The translations under genes and the position numbers were made by a program. A stretch of DNA of 64,000 nucleotides from the NCBI GenBank assembly GCA_012861695.1, contig JAAOOA010000589.1, positions 1 through 64,000 on the forward strand, in the 5' to 3' direction. This document shows, one piece after another, positions 34,505 through 46,318 of this stretch; position 1 is the stretch's first letter, and each line of letters begins with the position of its first letter. This DNA is from Trematomus loennbergii (Eukaryota; Chordata; Actinopteri; Perciformes; Nototheniidae). Below the pieces are notes generated by a model. That model searched no databases. It saw only the letters and a program-made list of their open reading frames with translations, and was not told the DNA's origin.

Positions 34505-34940
34505 TTTGTTTCATGCATAAAGACCCAGTAGTTTGAAACGCGAGGCCCGTGATCGGCCCGTGATCTTCCCGTGATCAAGAGACAGCCTCCAGTCCAAAAA
34601 TTATTTTTTACTTATAGTGAAAACTACCCTTGGATGATGGGTTAGTAGACTAAAAGCTTTAGGAATCCAAAGTACAACATATAATAAAGTACCCTGTATC
34701 AAGATTGATGCAAAACAAGTGACATTTGACCTTTTATAGAGAGATTTAGCAAAAAGAAAACCACTTCTGGAGTCATTTGGGTGGATTTTCCATATCTCTG
34801 GCTCCCCTTGCTCGATGTTGATGGTTGACACCTCTTTCTGACCGTTAGAGCCAATAGAATCGAAGAAGGAGTCCCCCACACACACTCATTGTGAAAAAAA
34901 GGTGGGGGCTTCGCGCATGCAGTTTTGCATTAGAGTGAAG
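34505..34940. other. piggyBac-like remainder and unassigned sequence
   Basis: 34505-34540 (GTTTCATGCATAAAGACCCAG) continues the fragment broken by the MITE. The rest is unrecognised, ending in CCCCACCTTTTTTTCACAA on the - strand. Confidence 0.4.
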
Positions 34941-35072
34941 TGTTAGAAATTAAAATCAATGTTTTATGGCATGATTTAGTCTAAAACATACCGTCAGTTT
35001 AAAAGCAGTCAGATGAAGAACTCAATACTTTTAGTATTGTGTTCACACCTTAAAAGGTGTGAAAGGAGGGAT
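34941..35072 (+). repeat. partial LTR start plus purine tract before the LTR
   Basis: TGTTAGAAATTAAAATCAATG at 34941 repeats at 35073, and the next 40 bp are similar. The end of the block, GTGAAAGGAGGGAT, is purine-rich and directly precedes the LTR, as a polypurine tract would. Confidence 0.6.
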
Positions 35073-35832
35073 TGTTAGAAATTAAAATCAATGTTAAACA
35101 GCATAATTCAGTCTAAAATATATCGTCAGTTTAAAGCTGTTTTATTGTGGAAAAACCCGGAAGTTCTCAGGAAATCAATGCCAAGCTTTTATTCTGAAAA
35201 TCCTTTATCCGGTTAGCATGTGACTAAATATTACGTTTTCTGAATGTAAAGTGAAAATGACTTGGAGTGTTATACACCAAAAACGTACGGACTTTAACAC
35301 TACATCGATAGACGTTGAGATATTATTACTGCTGAATATTAAATGAAGGTACAATTGATCATAGAGTGTTTACACATTACGTGAGTAGCTATGACGTCAG
35401 AGGGAGTTACCATAAATGAGAACTGTGCCGTAAGTGTTGCTAGAACTTCTAAACTAAGTTACATCTGTTTATAAGGTATTAAATAGAAAGTCATCACAGA
35501 GATAAGGAGGAGAAAAAGGTTTAAGGAACTAGGCAGAGAATACCAATGTCAAAATCATCTGTTCTCTCGTGACATCGAACCAAAACAGATGAGAAGGGCG
35601 GTCCCACTATCTGCACAGCGTGAGACAACGAGACGAGGATAAAAACAGATGAGAGACGACCACTCGCTCTCTTTCCTTCGCTGCAGTCCACCCTGAAGAC
35701 ATCACCGGCTTTGTCTCTCCATTACCCATGCTTGTTCTTTAACCACGTTACTTAATTAAACTACCCATTTGAACCTTTTCAGAGACTCCATTAGTCTCTT
35801 CATTCTAAACTCCTCTCCTGGGCGCGAGAACA
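35073..35832 (+). repeat. LTR of an LTR retroelement, 760 bp
   Basis: TG...CA boundaries: starts TGTTAGAAATTAAAATC and ends CTCTCCTGGGCGCGAGAACA. A TATA-like GAGGATAAAAACAG (about 35634) and a polyadenylation-like AATTAAA (about 35754) lie in the expected order. The second half matches the reverse LTR at 30826-31396. No gag, pol or env reading frame was found beside it, so it is solo or nearly so. Confidence 0.7.
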
Positions 35833-36685
35833 TCGAATACTTCAATAGAAGCTACATTCTAGCTCTGACATCTAGAAACGGAATAGCATGGATTATCCGT
35901 TTTATTGATCATGGATTATCAGAAATCATTTCAAAGGGACACAGACGCATTGGATTAACCTATGGATTAACTTCAGCAGCGTTTTTATCGTTTTAATGCC
36001 ATTGAAGACCACTTTGGAGAGACTACAGAGCCAAGGTAACCTTGTTAGCATTTTTAGCTACCTAGCGTCACCTGTTTTGATGTCTGTTTTTGTTTATAAC
36101 GTCGCAAATCCGTATAATTCAGTGATAATGAGGGTACCCATCGATTCTGTGTCACCTCACGATGTGAATCGATGTGGTGAAAAGATAATAATAAGGTTTT
36201 GTGAGTGATTTCGGTGCAGTAATCTGTTAGCATTTTTCGCTCGTTGCTAATTCAGAGGCTCAGTGTTAGCATTCTGGGTTTTCTTTTGAAAAATAAATAA
36301 AATGATCAGTTAGATGAGTTTCTTCCCGTTACATGGATATAAAACATTCATAGTTTATTAAATGAACATGCCCTCAGACACTGTTTCCTGCAAGATGTTG
36401 CGGCAGTGCCCCGTACCGGGGTCTCTCGGGCTTAACAGGTTAATATTCTGAAAGCCAAGACTTTGTTTATTTGAAATCAGATGAAAACAAACTGTAACGG
36501 ACCCTGCCGTGTTATTTATGATTACTATACGCCTTACATTCATAATTTCAGCCGGAGGGAGGGGAATCGGCGCTGTGGAACAGCAGAGTGGCGAGGGAGA
36601 GCTGTCTTCTTCCCTTTACAAGCTTCAAAAATGTATTTATCGTGTGATTTAAAAACTTAAAAAATTAAAAAAAAAAAATGTATTG
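35833..36685. other. intron, no feature recognised
   Basis: Sequence downstream of the LTR. If this were a 5' LTR, a primer-binding site would start here; I see none that I can assign. No coding signature. Confidence 0.4.
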
Positions 36686-36780
36686 GCTCATGATAGGCCC
36701 CCGATCTCCGTAGGCCCCTGGGCTTCAGCCCAGGTCAGCCCGTGCATTAAGGCGGCCCTGCTTACAGCGCCCCTGCTTAT
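36686..36780. repeat. one end of a hAT-like element
   Basis: On the - strand CAGGGCCGCCTTAATGCACG and GCTGAAGCCCAGGGGCC is a terminus seen in many fish hAT copies. The partner end was not found. Confidence 0.45.
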
Positions 36781-36805
36781 ACCAAAGGTAAAACATTGTT
36801 AATGG

Positions 36806-37447
36806 ACCCCTATGAGTCGACCGTCACGCCGGCGTGATCAGGTCATGTTACCTGTTCAAGCCGGCACCACATCAAAACAACAGTCTGGCCAACATTGCCG
36901 GCTGCTTCTGTCGAAAGTACTGGCTTGAAATTCTATCCCAGTCTTTGTTTCATGCAAATACACCCAGTAAAAACGTAGATACGATCATTTAAAGTTGATA
37001 CAAAAATATTTTGTTTTCGCATGCTCAAAAGTATGAAAAATTGAATGTGGCGGACATTACATATTTTTATATCTTCGTGGTATTTTATCATTTTACGAAA
37101 CTGAAAATTATGCTGGAAACTGTAGATCCTGCTCAACAGGATGTATTTACAAGGGAGGGGGTGGGGTAATCTGGCAAACGGAGTTATACGAAACGAGACG
37201 AAGACAGATGAAGATACACGAAGATAGACGAAGACAGACGGCGAGAGAGGGCGATTGAAGAAAAGTGAAACAAATATTGAGAATTGAGAGATAGTTAGAT
37301 ATATTTAGAGTTTTGAAGATATAACTAATATTTTAGTAATGATGAAGAGAACTCTGAACGTGAGTCAAGCTATAAGCTTGTTTATTGACATGGAGGAGAA
37401 GGAAAAAAACGCCTATGGATACACCTGCTATTTGTTAAAAAAAATTG
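36806..37447 (+). mobile_element. piggyBac-like fragment, second copy
   Basis: It matches the 33388 element to about 37140 and extends further. At 37339 a short frame, MMKRTLNVSQAISLFIDMEE, could be the start of a transposase or another protein; it is cut by the insertion at 37448. It contains the uninterrupted CCAGTCTTTGTTTCATGC that is split at 33717. Confidence 0.5.
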
Positions 37448-40400
37448 TATATGGGTCAGTGACATTTTATATTTTCAAAATGGCAAAAAAAAAAATGAAA
37501 CAGCAAGCCAGTTTCAACATTTTCTGAGTGAATTCAAATATGTATTTTTCAATTTGCCCACTGAAAAAGATAACACTATAAGGCATTTTTATGCATTTCA
37601 TTGTATACACCCCTTGAAAATGTCATTCGCAAAACAAGGCTATTTTCCATATGATATTAAAAAATCAATGACACAGTCACAGATAGTGAAAAATGTAATT
37701 ATTGATCTATCAGGAATCTATATCCAGGTATAACATTTTCACACCAAAACTACAAATATTAATATTTTGTCTTTAAGGCAATAGCTTTTCATCCGTCAAC
37801 ATTTTTTTCCTACATTATTCCAGTGCAGGTAAAAATGCTTTCAAATAATATAAAACCTCTTATTATAATTAACTTCCCTTCATTAATTGCATTGTTTATG
37901 TTAAGTAAGACACTATTTTTATATTTGTTGTAAAATTCATTGTTTTACTGTATGGCGTCTTTCGTTTTACTGTATGACATACTGCAACTGCAATATGCCA
38001 TTGCACATATATCCAATAACTGGATGTAGCCCTAAATTAAACAAAAGGATACCAAAGACTTTATAATTGAACTTTACATTTATTGACATAAAAAAACAGA
38101 CTCAGTCTCATAACATCGTTCTCCATTCTCTTAACACAATAATGATGTCAAGTGAAATATGAACCAGTAAGTATCTGATTAAAGTTATTTTTCATCACTA
38201 CAACAGAATAATAACAATAACAACCCATGTTTTTATTTCAGCTGCTATGAACAGGCAACAATAACGGCAATTCTGTTTTTCTTATTGCATATGAAATATA
38301 TAATTTAACATTGTTTTATTGCCATTTATACTTTACTAAATAATGAACTCATTAGTGTTAAGAAATACACAGTACCACTGAAGGCTGGTCAGTGTTATTT
38401 ACTGACTGTTTCAGACTGATAAGAACTTATCCCAGTCCTCAGCTGACAATTTGGAGCTTCTACTAGAAGATGGCTCTGGTTCTGAGATAAGCGTTTTCAC
38501 ATCTGATTGAAAGTAATAGATGACATCAGGATTTTGGGGCCATGCAAAGCAATTCTTTCTGCCAGACTGTTGCATACAGGACACCTCGACGTCATCACCA
38601 ACTACCTTCAGGACTTGCCCTACAAATAGCTTTTTGTCATAAGACACTATTACCATCTTTCCAACCATGTCATCAGATTCTGAAATGGTGGTGGAGGGTG
38701 TAGCTGTTTTGGCATGAAAGTCTACCTCAGAGGGTGATTCACATTCACAGGTAAGTCCCATTCGATGGCAAAAACAGGACACATCTCTAAACATGATCTT
38801 CCCTGGGGTGTTTGCAGTTACCTGGTGAATATTCAAGGTGCCTTTAACAACCGGCACGTCATTCGGCAAAGCCTCATCCACTCTGGTGATGTCATCTTCG
38901 GATACCCAGTAGATTTTTTCCAGAAAGGAAAACAAATCTTGAGGCTGCTGAATATCAGTTCCTTGCAACACAAATGCATCAGCACCTCTCTTGACTGAAC
39001 CACCAATACCGTCTGGTGCACCCTTTCCATGGGCCTTCTCTGAGAAGTTCCATGTTATCTCTTTAATGCCTCTAAGGAAAGGCATGGTACACATCAAGTA
39101 GAAATTCTTTCGGTTTCTGTACTGGGTGAGTGGGCCGTCACTCATGAAGTGCACTGTAGTTATCCCTGTATTGGATAGGACCTCATCCAACACAGGTTTC
39201 AGATGTCCCCATACTGCCCGTTCGTCATGTCGGAGGGAGTCGGAAATGGTGGCAAGGCTTGAGATTTCCCAGCTGTGTAGACCATGCATGTGTGAACTGT
39301 TGCCTGTTTTCTACTACCCCCAAAATGAAAAGACTGAACCTCAACATTCAGCTTACAGGCATAATTTTCTGAAAAGTCCATATGGACTACAGCCTCATGG
39401 TCTTGGAGGCTGTTCTTGAGGGCCCTGCACTGTTCCACTTGATGGATCCATATGTACTGGTGCTTTGCCAGTGCGTCCAGCTTTTCATTAAAGCTTTTCA
39501 GGAGATCCTCCCATGTTCCTGTTACAGCTTTCTTCACAAAATGGGAATAGGTTTTCCCCTCTGAGCAGACCCTCTCTCTCTGCCATTGGTGCCATGTAAT
39601 CTGCTCAGTGTTTTGGGGGATGGCTGATTCAATGTCGGAGTAGCAACACTTTGCACACTGCCTGAACATGCATTTTTTGTTTTTCAAATTACACACAATT
39701 TGAGAGAGTGTCTCCGAAATGCTTTTGCTTCCTAAAATGCCAATTTGATGTAATTTGTCAATGAGAATCTTGACATTCTCATGATCAATGCACGCACAGG
39801 TGTTGCGGTCACTTGCCTTTGGCTCTGTGACATAAAATGGACGCAGACGGACAAACTGCCTGTAGGATATGGAATGTGCCACTCCTACCTCCGTTTTGTA
39901 CTCTGAGTGAAGCTCTCTAAGAGACTTGGTAAGAACACGCCGCTGTTCCTTGACCTTATTTTTAGTGACAGTGTCCTTCTTTCCTGGTAAAAGACGACTG
40001 TTTTCATCACGTGTGAGAAATTCAATCACACTTCTTCTTCTTTCTGGAACTTTTCTGAACACTTTTGGTCGATTCTTTTCATTCACTGCTTTATGTTTTG
40101 CTCTATTCAGTCTCTGTACTTTCTTGCGGAATGCATCTGCTCTTCTTTTTTCTCTTAAAAGTTTCTTTCTTAACTCTTCTATTTCCTCCCTCAGTTTCCT
40201 GGTACGGTTTTCACTTCGATGGCTGGAGTTTTTTTTCTTGCTTCCACATGAAGCCTTATCAGGTGTTGAGGATGAGAGTGGTCCCTCCCAAGGTGAGGAT
40301 GGCTGAGCAGAATCAGATGGCCTAGGAAGTGAGGATGGCTGAGATGGTCCAGGAGGTGAAGATGGCTGAGATGGTTCAGGACGGGCAACTTGTGGAGGCT

Positions 40401-41798
40401 CCTCAAAAGAGTCCTCAGACAGAGGTGTGAGGTTCATCACAGCTTCCACCTGCCTCTTTCTTTCCCTACGTCGCCTCTGATTGAGCCTCCACTGTTCCCT
40501 CTTCTTTTCAGCAGCAGATGCTGTCAGTTCTGTGACGGACGGATGATCATGCTGTCCAGCTTGCGTCCTCTGTTTATACCTACAAAGTATTTAATAATTA
40601 TTTAGTCATGTATTTATTTATTAGATATTCATTTGTTTATTCTTTTTAATGAAGATTTAAGCCAAGTTAACTGCCAAATGCACTTTGTAGTGGTACTGTA
40701 GATATGGAAAACAAATTCAGGCTTAAGACAATGCATCCTATACTGTTTACTGCCATTACTGCTCTCATACACCTTCAGTTATACCTGTCCCTTCTCTTTG
40801 CTAGTCTCTCCTCCCTAGCAGCAGGATCTGCCCTTATCCTTGCACGGAAGCGTGCACCCCTCTCCTTGTTGGACACAGGCATCTGTTAAAATGTTTTTTT
40901 TTAATAATAATAAAAAATAAAAATAAATAATAAAATTAATTCAGTTATACAAACTCTATAGCATGTTAAAACAATCAATAAAGAAAGAAAGAAATCAGTT
41001 AAATCCACTGTGTCATTCGGGATAACAGATGTCATTCAGACAAACGGTTTTACTGAATGACACATTTCATAGAAATTCATTCCTAACAGGCAGTTGCTTG
41101 GTCGCCTATTAGCAACAATGACCTTGACCTCAATTTGTAAACTTCAAATTTCATCTATAACTTAATGTTTTTAAAATTAAAAACTTTATAAACATTTTTG
41201 ACGTTTCACCGAATGACACTCAAATCTGTGACACATGGTACCACACATGGAAAAGGTGTAATCATCTCAAATTTAGGAGCAAAATTAAACTTACCTTCAA
41301 CTTGGGCAATCTTCAAGGGTCCTCTGAGTGATGTCATCACATGTGGCCTGACTAAAGTCATATGACTATAGTTCAAAATGGCCTCTGATCTTTGTTTTAC
41401 CGAATGACATTCAGGAAAAATTCTTTGCGGAACAACGTTTTTTAGATATTTCTTTATGTTTTTAAAGGTGCATCTTATCAAAACTTTAAAATGTTTATCA
41501 AGAGACTTGAAAAAATATGCCGCATAGAATAGTTCATGATTTTAAATTATTTTCATCATTTTACAAACAATTGTCTTCATTGACTTTAAGTGAGAACCGT
41601 TTTACCGAATGACATCTTACCACTTTAATACTAGAAAAATCACCCAATTTAGTATTATTTACACTATTTACGAATAGTGGTCAAGAAAGTGATGTGAGAT
41701 TAATGCCTTCATACAATATTTAACTATTTTTATACAACAATATAAAGTTAACTGCTTGTGGAAACAGATATCTAGGCGTCACGTCACTGACCCATATA
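37448..41798 (-). mobile_element. DDE-type DNA transposon, 4.35 kb, 16-bp perfect TIRs
   Basis: TATATGGGTCAGTGAC at 37448-37463 is exactly inverted at 41783-41798. The outer TATA may be a 4-bp target duplication, since it is its own complement. This would fit a Sola-like element, but that is a guess. The motif TTTACCGAATGACA or close variants recurs at about 41024, 41057, 41207, 41399 and 41605, and as TTTTACTGTATGACA near 37965. It encodes the two-exon gene described separately. Confidence 0.8.
38411..40882 (-). pseudogene. two-exon DDE-like transposase, one frameshift
   Basis: Exon 1 is 40882-40785 (MPVSNKERGARFRARIRADP) with donor gtataa. Exon 2 is 40579-38411 with acceptor tttgtag and joins in phase (RRD-RYKQR). 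The N-terminus is basic and Ser/Pro-rich with a coiled coil at about 39.98-40.20 kb (KLREEIEELRKKLLREKRR). Cys clusters follow (TCACID; CMFRQCAKCC). Likely catalytic acidic residues lie in VVHMDFSENYACK, HFMSDGPLTQYRNR and the motif SEKAHGKGAPDGIGG. Near the C-terminus MVIVSYDKKLFVGQVLKVVG looks like a small beta-barrel (Tudor/chromo-like). Total is about 755 residues with a single frame change near 39255. I recognise it as a repeated fish protein but cannot name the superfamily. Confidence 0.75.
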
Positions 41799-41849
41799 GG
41801 TTCATGCTACCTCAATCAAACTTTTACATTATCATAGTGACATCCCAGG

Positions 41850-42960
41850 TACAGTCCCCTCCAAAACTATTGGAAGCATGCATTTCCCCATGCTAAAGAG
41901 GAGACTGAAGGGTGAAACCCCCCGAAACAAACAACAACTGAAAGAGACTCGGTGAAAGCCTGGAAAACCATCACAAAAGAAGAATGCAAAAGTTTGGTGA
42001 TGTCAATGGGTTGCAGGCTTGATGCAGTAATGCAAGCAAAGGATTTGCAACTAAATACTAAGTATTATTCACTTTTCACACAATTTAAGTCTCTGTTCCT
42101 TACTTTTGCTCACTTGAAAAATTGGTGGGTTTAAACAAAAGGTGCTATCTTCTCAATTTTTTTACAGATCTAGATGTTAAATACCGTAATTTTCGCACTA
42201 TAAAGCGCACCTGAATATAAGCCGCAGCAGCTAAATTGAATGATGTGTACATATATAAGCCGCGCTGGACTATAAGCCGCAGGTGTTTTAATGTTTAATT
42301 ACCATATGTAAGGGTTCGTGCACAGAGGGGATTGTCGGGAAAGAGATGGCTGTTTGAGGAAGCCCCCATTTATTAACATTTCAAAAAACAAGTTGCATAT
42401 TTGCATAACGTATTCAAGTGTTACCATTTAGTGCAATAGTAGCTACAGAACATGTACTGTGCTGTGTAAACTGTACTGTATCACATAGCGTTTCAGACAC
42501 ACAAACTTTTCAACTTTCAAACTTAGGAGAGGTTACGTCTTCTTTGTGTTATAAGATAGGACTGGCAGGGTCAGTCAAACCTGGTCGTTATCCCGCGGAG
42601 CTCCTGTCCCGGTCCCTTGCGCTCTCTCGGCCCGGTGTCTACAGGGCTAGCCCGAGGATCCCCCGCTAGCATCCCCCGCTAGCAACAGGCCTTCAAAACA
42701 ATGTTAGAGGCGCTCCTGAAACAGCGTCAAAACGGGTATATTTCCCGGGCTTTAATATACGCTTTGTTTCACTCGTTTGTTGTTTTGTTCCTCCGTGTTT
42801 TCAGAGCAAGTCGTCGGAGCTGTAAAAATCTATAGATTAGCCGCACCGTTATATAAGCCGCAGGGTCGAAAAATGGGAAAAAAGTCGCGGCTTATAGTCC
42901 GAAAATTACGGTACCTGGAATTAAAAGCTGAAATACTGACCTTTTGTCTCATATTCATCT
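41850..42960 (+). mobile_element. Tc1-like mariner relic, interrupted
   Basis: TACAGTCCCCTCCAAAACTA is a Tc1 terminus of fish. At 41952-42030 the degraded transposase end reads ITKEECKSLVMSMGCRLDAV. The typical 3' text AAAAGCTGAAATACTGACCT and TTTTGTCTCATATTCATC resumes at 42920 after a TA-flanked MITE. The right terminus is not clear. Confidence 0.75.
42184..42911. mobile_element. TA-flanked MITE, 728 bp
   Basis: Ends CCGTAATTTTCGCACTATAA and inverted CCGTAATTTTCGGACTATAA, flanked by TA on both sides. Both ends carry GCGCACC/ATAAGCCGC type subterminal text repeated several times. It is inserted in the Tc1 relic, whose sequence continues on both sides. Non-coding. Confidence 0.9.
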
Positions 42961-43059
42961 TTTGATGTCAAACCTATGGAAGCCTGTTTGCACCACAGGA
43001 TAACAAATACAAAAATCCTGTAAGTCAATATATTGACTTAGCTATCTCAATATATTGAA

Positions 43060-43280
43060 AACTTCCAAGCTCGCGCCAGGGCCGAGGGAGGGGTTTCAAG
43101 GCTTGCGTCTTGTGCTGCATTCACTTGCACTTGGACATTAGAGATTTTCTCTCATAAATGTCCAATGAGCCACAACTTTTTTTTCAAAACAAAGATGCCA
43201 GCTGGGGTGGCAAGGCTATTTTTAGGGTGGCAGTTGCCACCCCATGCCAAACCAGTAGATCCGCCCCTGCTTGTTTTTAG
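43060..43280. repeat. one end of a hAT-like element
   Basis: On the - strand it begins CAGGGGCGGATCTACTGG and GGCAACTGCCACCC, a common fish hAT terminus. The other end was not found. Confidence 0.45.
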
Positions 43281-43426
43281 TCAAAACAACACAGCCATGC
43301 AGTACAAATATGTGCTCGTATTACAATAATTGTGTAGTTTTCAATGTTGTGGATGAGATGACTAGCTGCTGAGCTAACGGAAATAGGTAATTCTTAGCAT
43401 AAGCTGTTTCTTATGATGCTTTAGAG

Positions 43427-43837
43427 CAGGGGTGTCAAACTAAATTTCGTCGCTGGCCACATTAGCATTATGGTTGCACTCAAAGGGCCGGTTGTAACTA
43501 TATACATATATAAAATATAATAATATATATATATATAAAATAATGTATTATATTACATTTTTGCCTCTGCATTGGATTATTATCGGATAGGGTAATAACT
43601 TCATAATTAACTACGTCTGAAAGCAGAAGTTCAGGGCAAATAATTGCAAGTCTCTTCAGTGTGCATGTCACAAAATGAGATGCATTGTGGGACATGTAGT
43701 TTATGGGCAACCTGCTTCTGTAAAGTGGCATGTAACCGTATAATAAACGTATTATATTCTTTGCAAGCTCTTGCGGGCCACATAAAACGAAGTCGCGGGC
43801 TGGATTTGGCCCCCGGGCCTTGAGTTTGACACCCCTG
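43427..43837. mobile_element. hAT MITE, 411 bp, TSD CTTTAGAG
   Basis: Ends CAGGGGTGTCAAACT and inverted CAGGGGTGTCAAACTCAAGG, flanked by exact CTTTAGAG at 43419-43426 and 43838-43845. Inner motifs GGCCACATTAGCA and GGGCCACATAAAACG are typical of this fish hAT group. Non-coding. Confidence 0.95.
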
Positions 43838-44084
43838 CTTTAGAGGTTAAGGCAAGCCATGTTTGTGCTCTATCTCACACAGGCTCCGCCCTCTACTGGA
43901 CTCTATGGGTACTACTCTCATCAATGATACGCGAGCGTTCACACACTGAAGTTGTATAAACGTAGCCGGCCAATCAGGGCGAGCCTACCTGAATGTGCGC
44001 GCAAATAAGGCAGCTACACCTCCTGACTGTCATCCTTTTCTCTTCAGCGAGCAGGACAACACCTGACAGAGAAAAGTAAAACGT

Positions 44085-45163
44085 TTGAAAGAAGAAGAAA
44101 GAAGTTATCATACTTTCATGGAGTTGCCACTTCTAGAGATCCGGGCCTGTCCTTCGTGCCCTGGCTTAATAGCGGGCGCCGATCCTCACCACCTCTGCTT
44201 CGAGTGTTTGGGGGACCAGCATATGGCGCCATTCACGTTCGCCATTCCAGCGGGGCGGATGGCTCCGTTTGCCGGTGAGGAGGATGAACATGTACTGGTA
44301 AGGAGCGACAACCGCACCACAGTGGCTTACATCAACAGGCAGGGCGGAGTCCGCTCTGGTTGTGGGCCTCAGAGAATGTTTTTTTCTCTAAAGGCCCCCC
44401 ACATTCTGGCTATCCTATTTGCATGCTCTACGCCTTTCCACCGCTGCGTCTCATGCCCCACTCCTGGAGGGGGTGAGACGAGAACAGTTGTCAGTCATTC
44501 TGGGAGCCCCAGGTCGCCGCTCGACAAATGTGTGACCACAGCGCTTCGCGGCCATGGCATGAGGGTTTTATTTTATCTCAACGACCTCGTAGTCATGGCC
44601 ACGTCCAGGGAATGGGCAGATGTTCCACACAGCCCAATTGATCTTACACCTAACCAAGTTGGGGGTTTGCGGTCAATTGGAAGAAGAGCAGTCCCATACC
44701 TCACCAGCCTGGCGGCAGACCAGTCTTTAGCCAACCGCTTATGAAGCGTTTTTTGCAGGGGATCAGGAGACAGCGCCCAGTGGTGCATGTCTCCACCCGC
44801 AATGGGAACTGCCATTGGTGCTCGAGGCTTTGGTTACAGAACCGTTTGAGGCTCTGGAGCACTCCTCCCTGTAGGCGCTATCATTGAGAGAGAGAGAAGC
44901 AAAAATAAATAGCTTTGCTGCTTGCTTTGACTTCTGCCAAGAGAGTATGCGAACTAACCGCTCTATCGGTGCAACCAAGTTGCCTTCTGGTTCGTGGTGA
45001 CCGTAGCAGGGCGACACTCAGACCGAACCCCTCCTCTGTTCCCAAGAACCTAAGGAGTTCTTCCAGGTCGAGGGTTATACAGCTAGACGGCTTTAGTCGT
45101 CCACCTATGCACGGCGGCGTCTTGGTCTACGCCAGGCCCGTTCATAAGGTAAGTATCTCTTAG
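44085..45163 (+). pseudogene. DIRS gag/RT/RNase H and tyrosine recombinase remnants
   Basis: At 44085-44260 the frame gives CPSCPGLIAGADPHHLCFEC, the Cys-rich gag-type segment of fish DIRS. At 44300-44370 VRSDNRTTVAYINRQGG is the RNase H segment. At 44555-44610 RVLFYLNDLVVMATSREW is the reverse transcriptase catalytic region with ND in place of the usual DD. At 44915-45040 LLALTSAKRVCELTALSV and LRPNPSSVPKNL is the tyrosine recombinase start. The order is partly scrambled and most of the 1,500-residue coding capacity is deleted. It is dead. Confidence 0.75.
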
Positions 45164-45439
45164 ACATGTCTGGCTCCTTTTTCATCGTTGGTGCTTGCTG
45201 GGGCAACACAGGACTGGTGAAAGGAGGAGGGCTGTGGGTCAGTAAGCTGTATCTGACCCCCAGGGACATAATGCACTTACGTTGTCCCATGCTCCTTAGG
45301 GACCTGGGAAACGTGGTGCGCAGTAAGCCCATACAGGGCTGGAAGACCTTCCCCACTACGGTCCATGCAAACTCTACACAAGGTAAGCGTGTGTGAGTCT
45401 GGGGGACATGGTGCACTTACGTTCTCCCCATGCTCCTCT

Positions 45440-46318
45440 GAGATTTGTTACTAACTGTAAAGCACTTACTCATCACTGTACCCTGTATGCCAAGGCAGGT
45501 CTGCCTTCACTACTGTACGGAGGCTCAGTCATTGGTACATATTCATCTATAAAGCTATGTTGGGTAAACTCCCAACTTATATATGCTCTTTGATCTCACA
45601 GAGAGTGGCAAGTAGCTATTGCCTGAGATCCCAGGATGTGTTTTTATTACATGTGCCAAGCATACTTGCCAACCTCCCGATTTTCGCGGGAAACTCCCGA
45701 TTTCATTGCCCTCTCCCGGTTTCCTCCCGGGGTCATATTTCTCCCGATTTCTGACAAAATCAGATTTACTCAGGACTGTTTCCACTCGGACTTTAATACA
45801 GCTACACCATTGTTTGGTTTCCATGGTAGCGTAGCGCGCGCAACTGAAAGGGTGAGGAAGATAGTCACAGCAAACAGAACAAGAATCGACAATTCTACCC
45901 TCTGCTCACTCCTTTCCAGCCCACACATATGGTGCTACAGGCCGCAAGGCAGTGCACTTACAACTACAATAAGCATGTTAATGTTTAACCCCCGCGGTGG
46001 TTTTGGAAATGCTCCCGATTTCTAAGGTCTCAAGGTTGGCAAGTATGGTGCCAAGTGCTAGGACTGTTTTAGGTGCTAAAGCTTTTATGTGCGCTGCTCC
46101 TCTAGCTTGGAACACTATGCAATTTTAAAGCGCGGCTGGATGAAATGTTATTAGATACCTGTCATTGTGAATAGGTTGCTAATTTATACCCCTGTAATTA
46201 TGTTGTGATGTCCTTTTGTTTTCTGTTGTTTTTATGTGTAACCAATGTACTGCAGGTCTCCCTTGAAAAAGAGATCGTTGATCTCAATGGGATTTTTAAC
46301 CTGGTTAAATAAAGGCTA
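45440..46318 (+). pseudogene. LINE 3' end (ORF2 C-terminus and tail), split by a MITE
   Basis: The frame at 45545-45660 reads MLGKLPTYICSLISQRVASS and SYCLRSQDVFLLHVPS. It resumes after the MITE with GAKAFMCAAPLAWNTM at about 46075. This is the C-terminal end of a fish non-LTR element. The 3' tail ends AGGTCTCCCTTGAAAAAGAG ... TTAAATAAAGG, as at 1-70 and 390-622. Strongly 5'-truncated. Confidence 0.7.
45661..46047. mobile_element. hAT MITE, 387 bp, TSD GTGCCAAG
   Basis: Ends CATACTTGCCAACCT and inverted CATACTTGCCAACCTTGAGA. Exact GTGCCAAG flanks at 45653-45660 and 46048-46055. Repeated CTCCCGATTTC motifs lie near both ends. It interrupts the LINE coding end precisely. Confidence 0.95.

Noticed and set aside
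39926..40306. Ser/Phe-rich + strand ORFs
   Set aside because: Antisense shadows of the DDE-type transposase coding exon.
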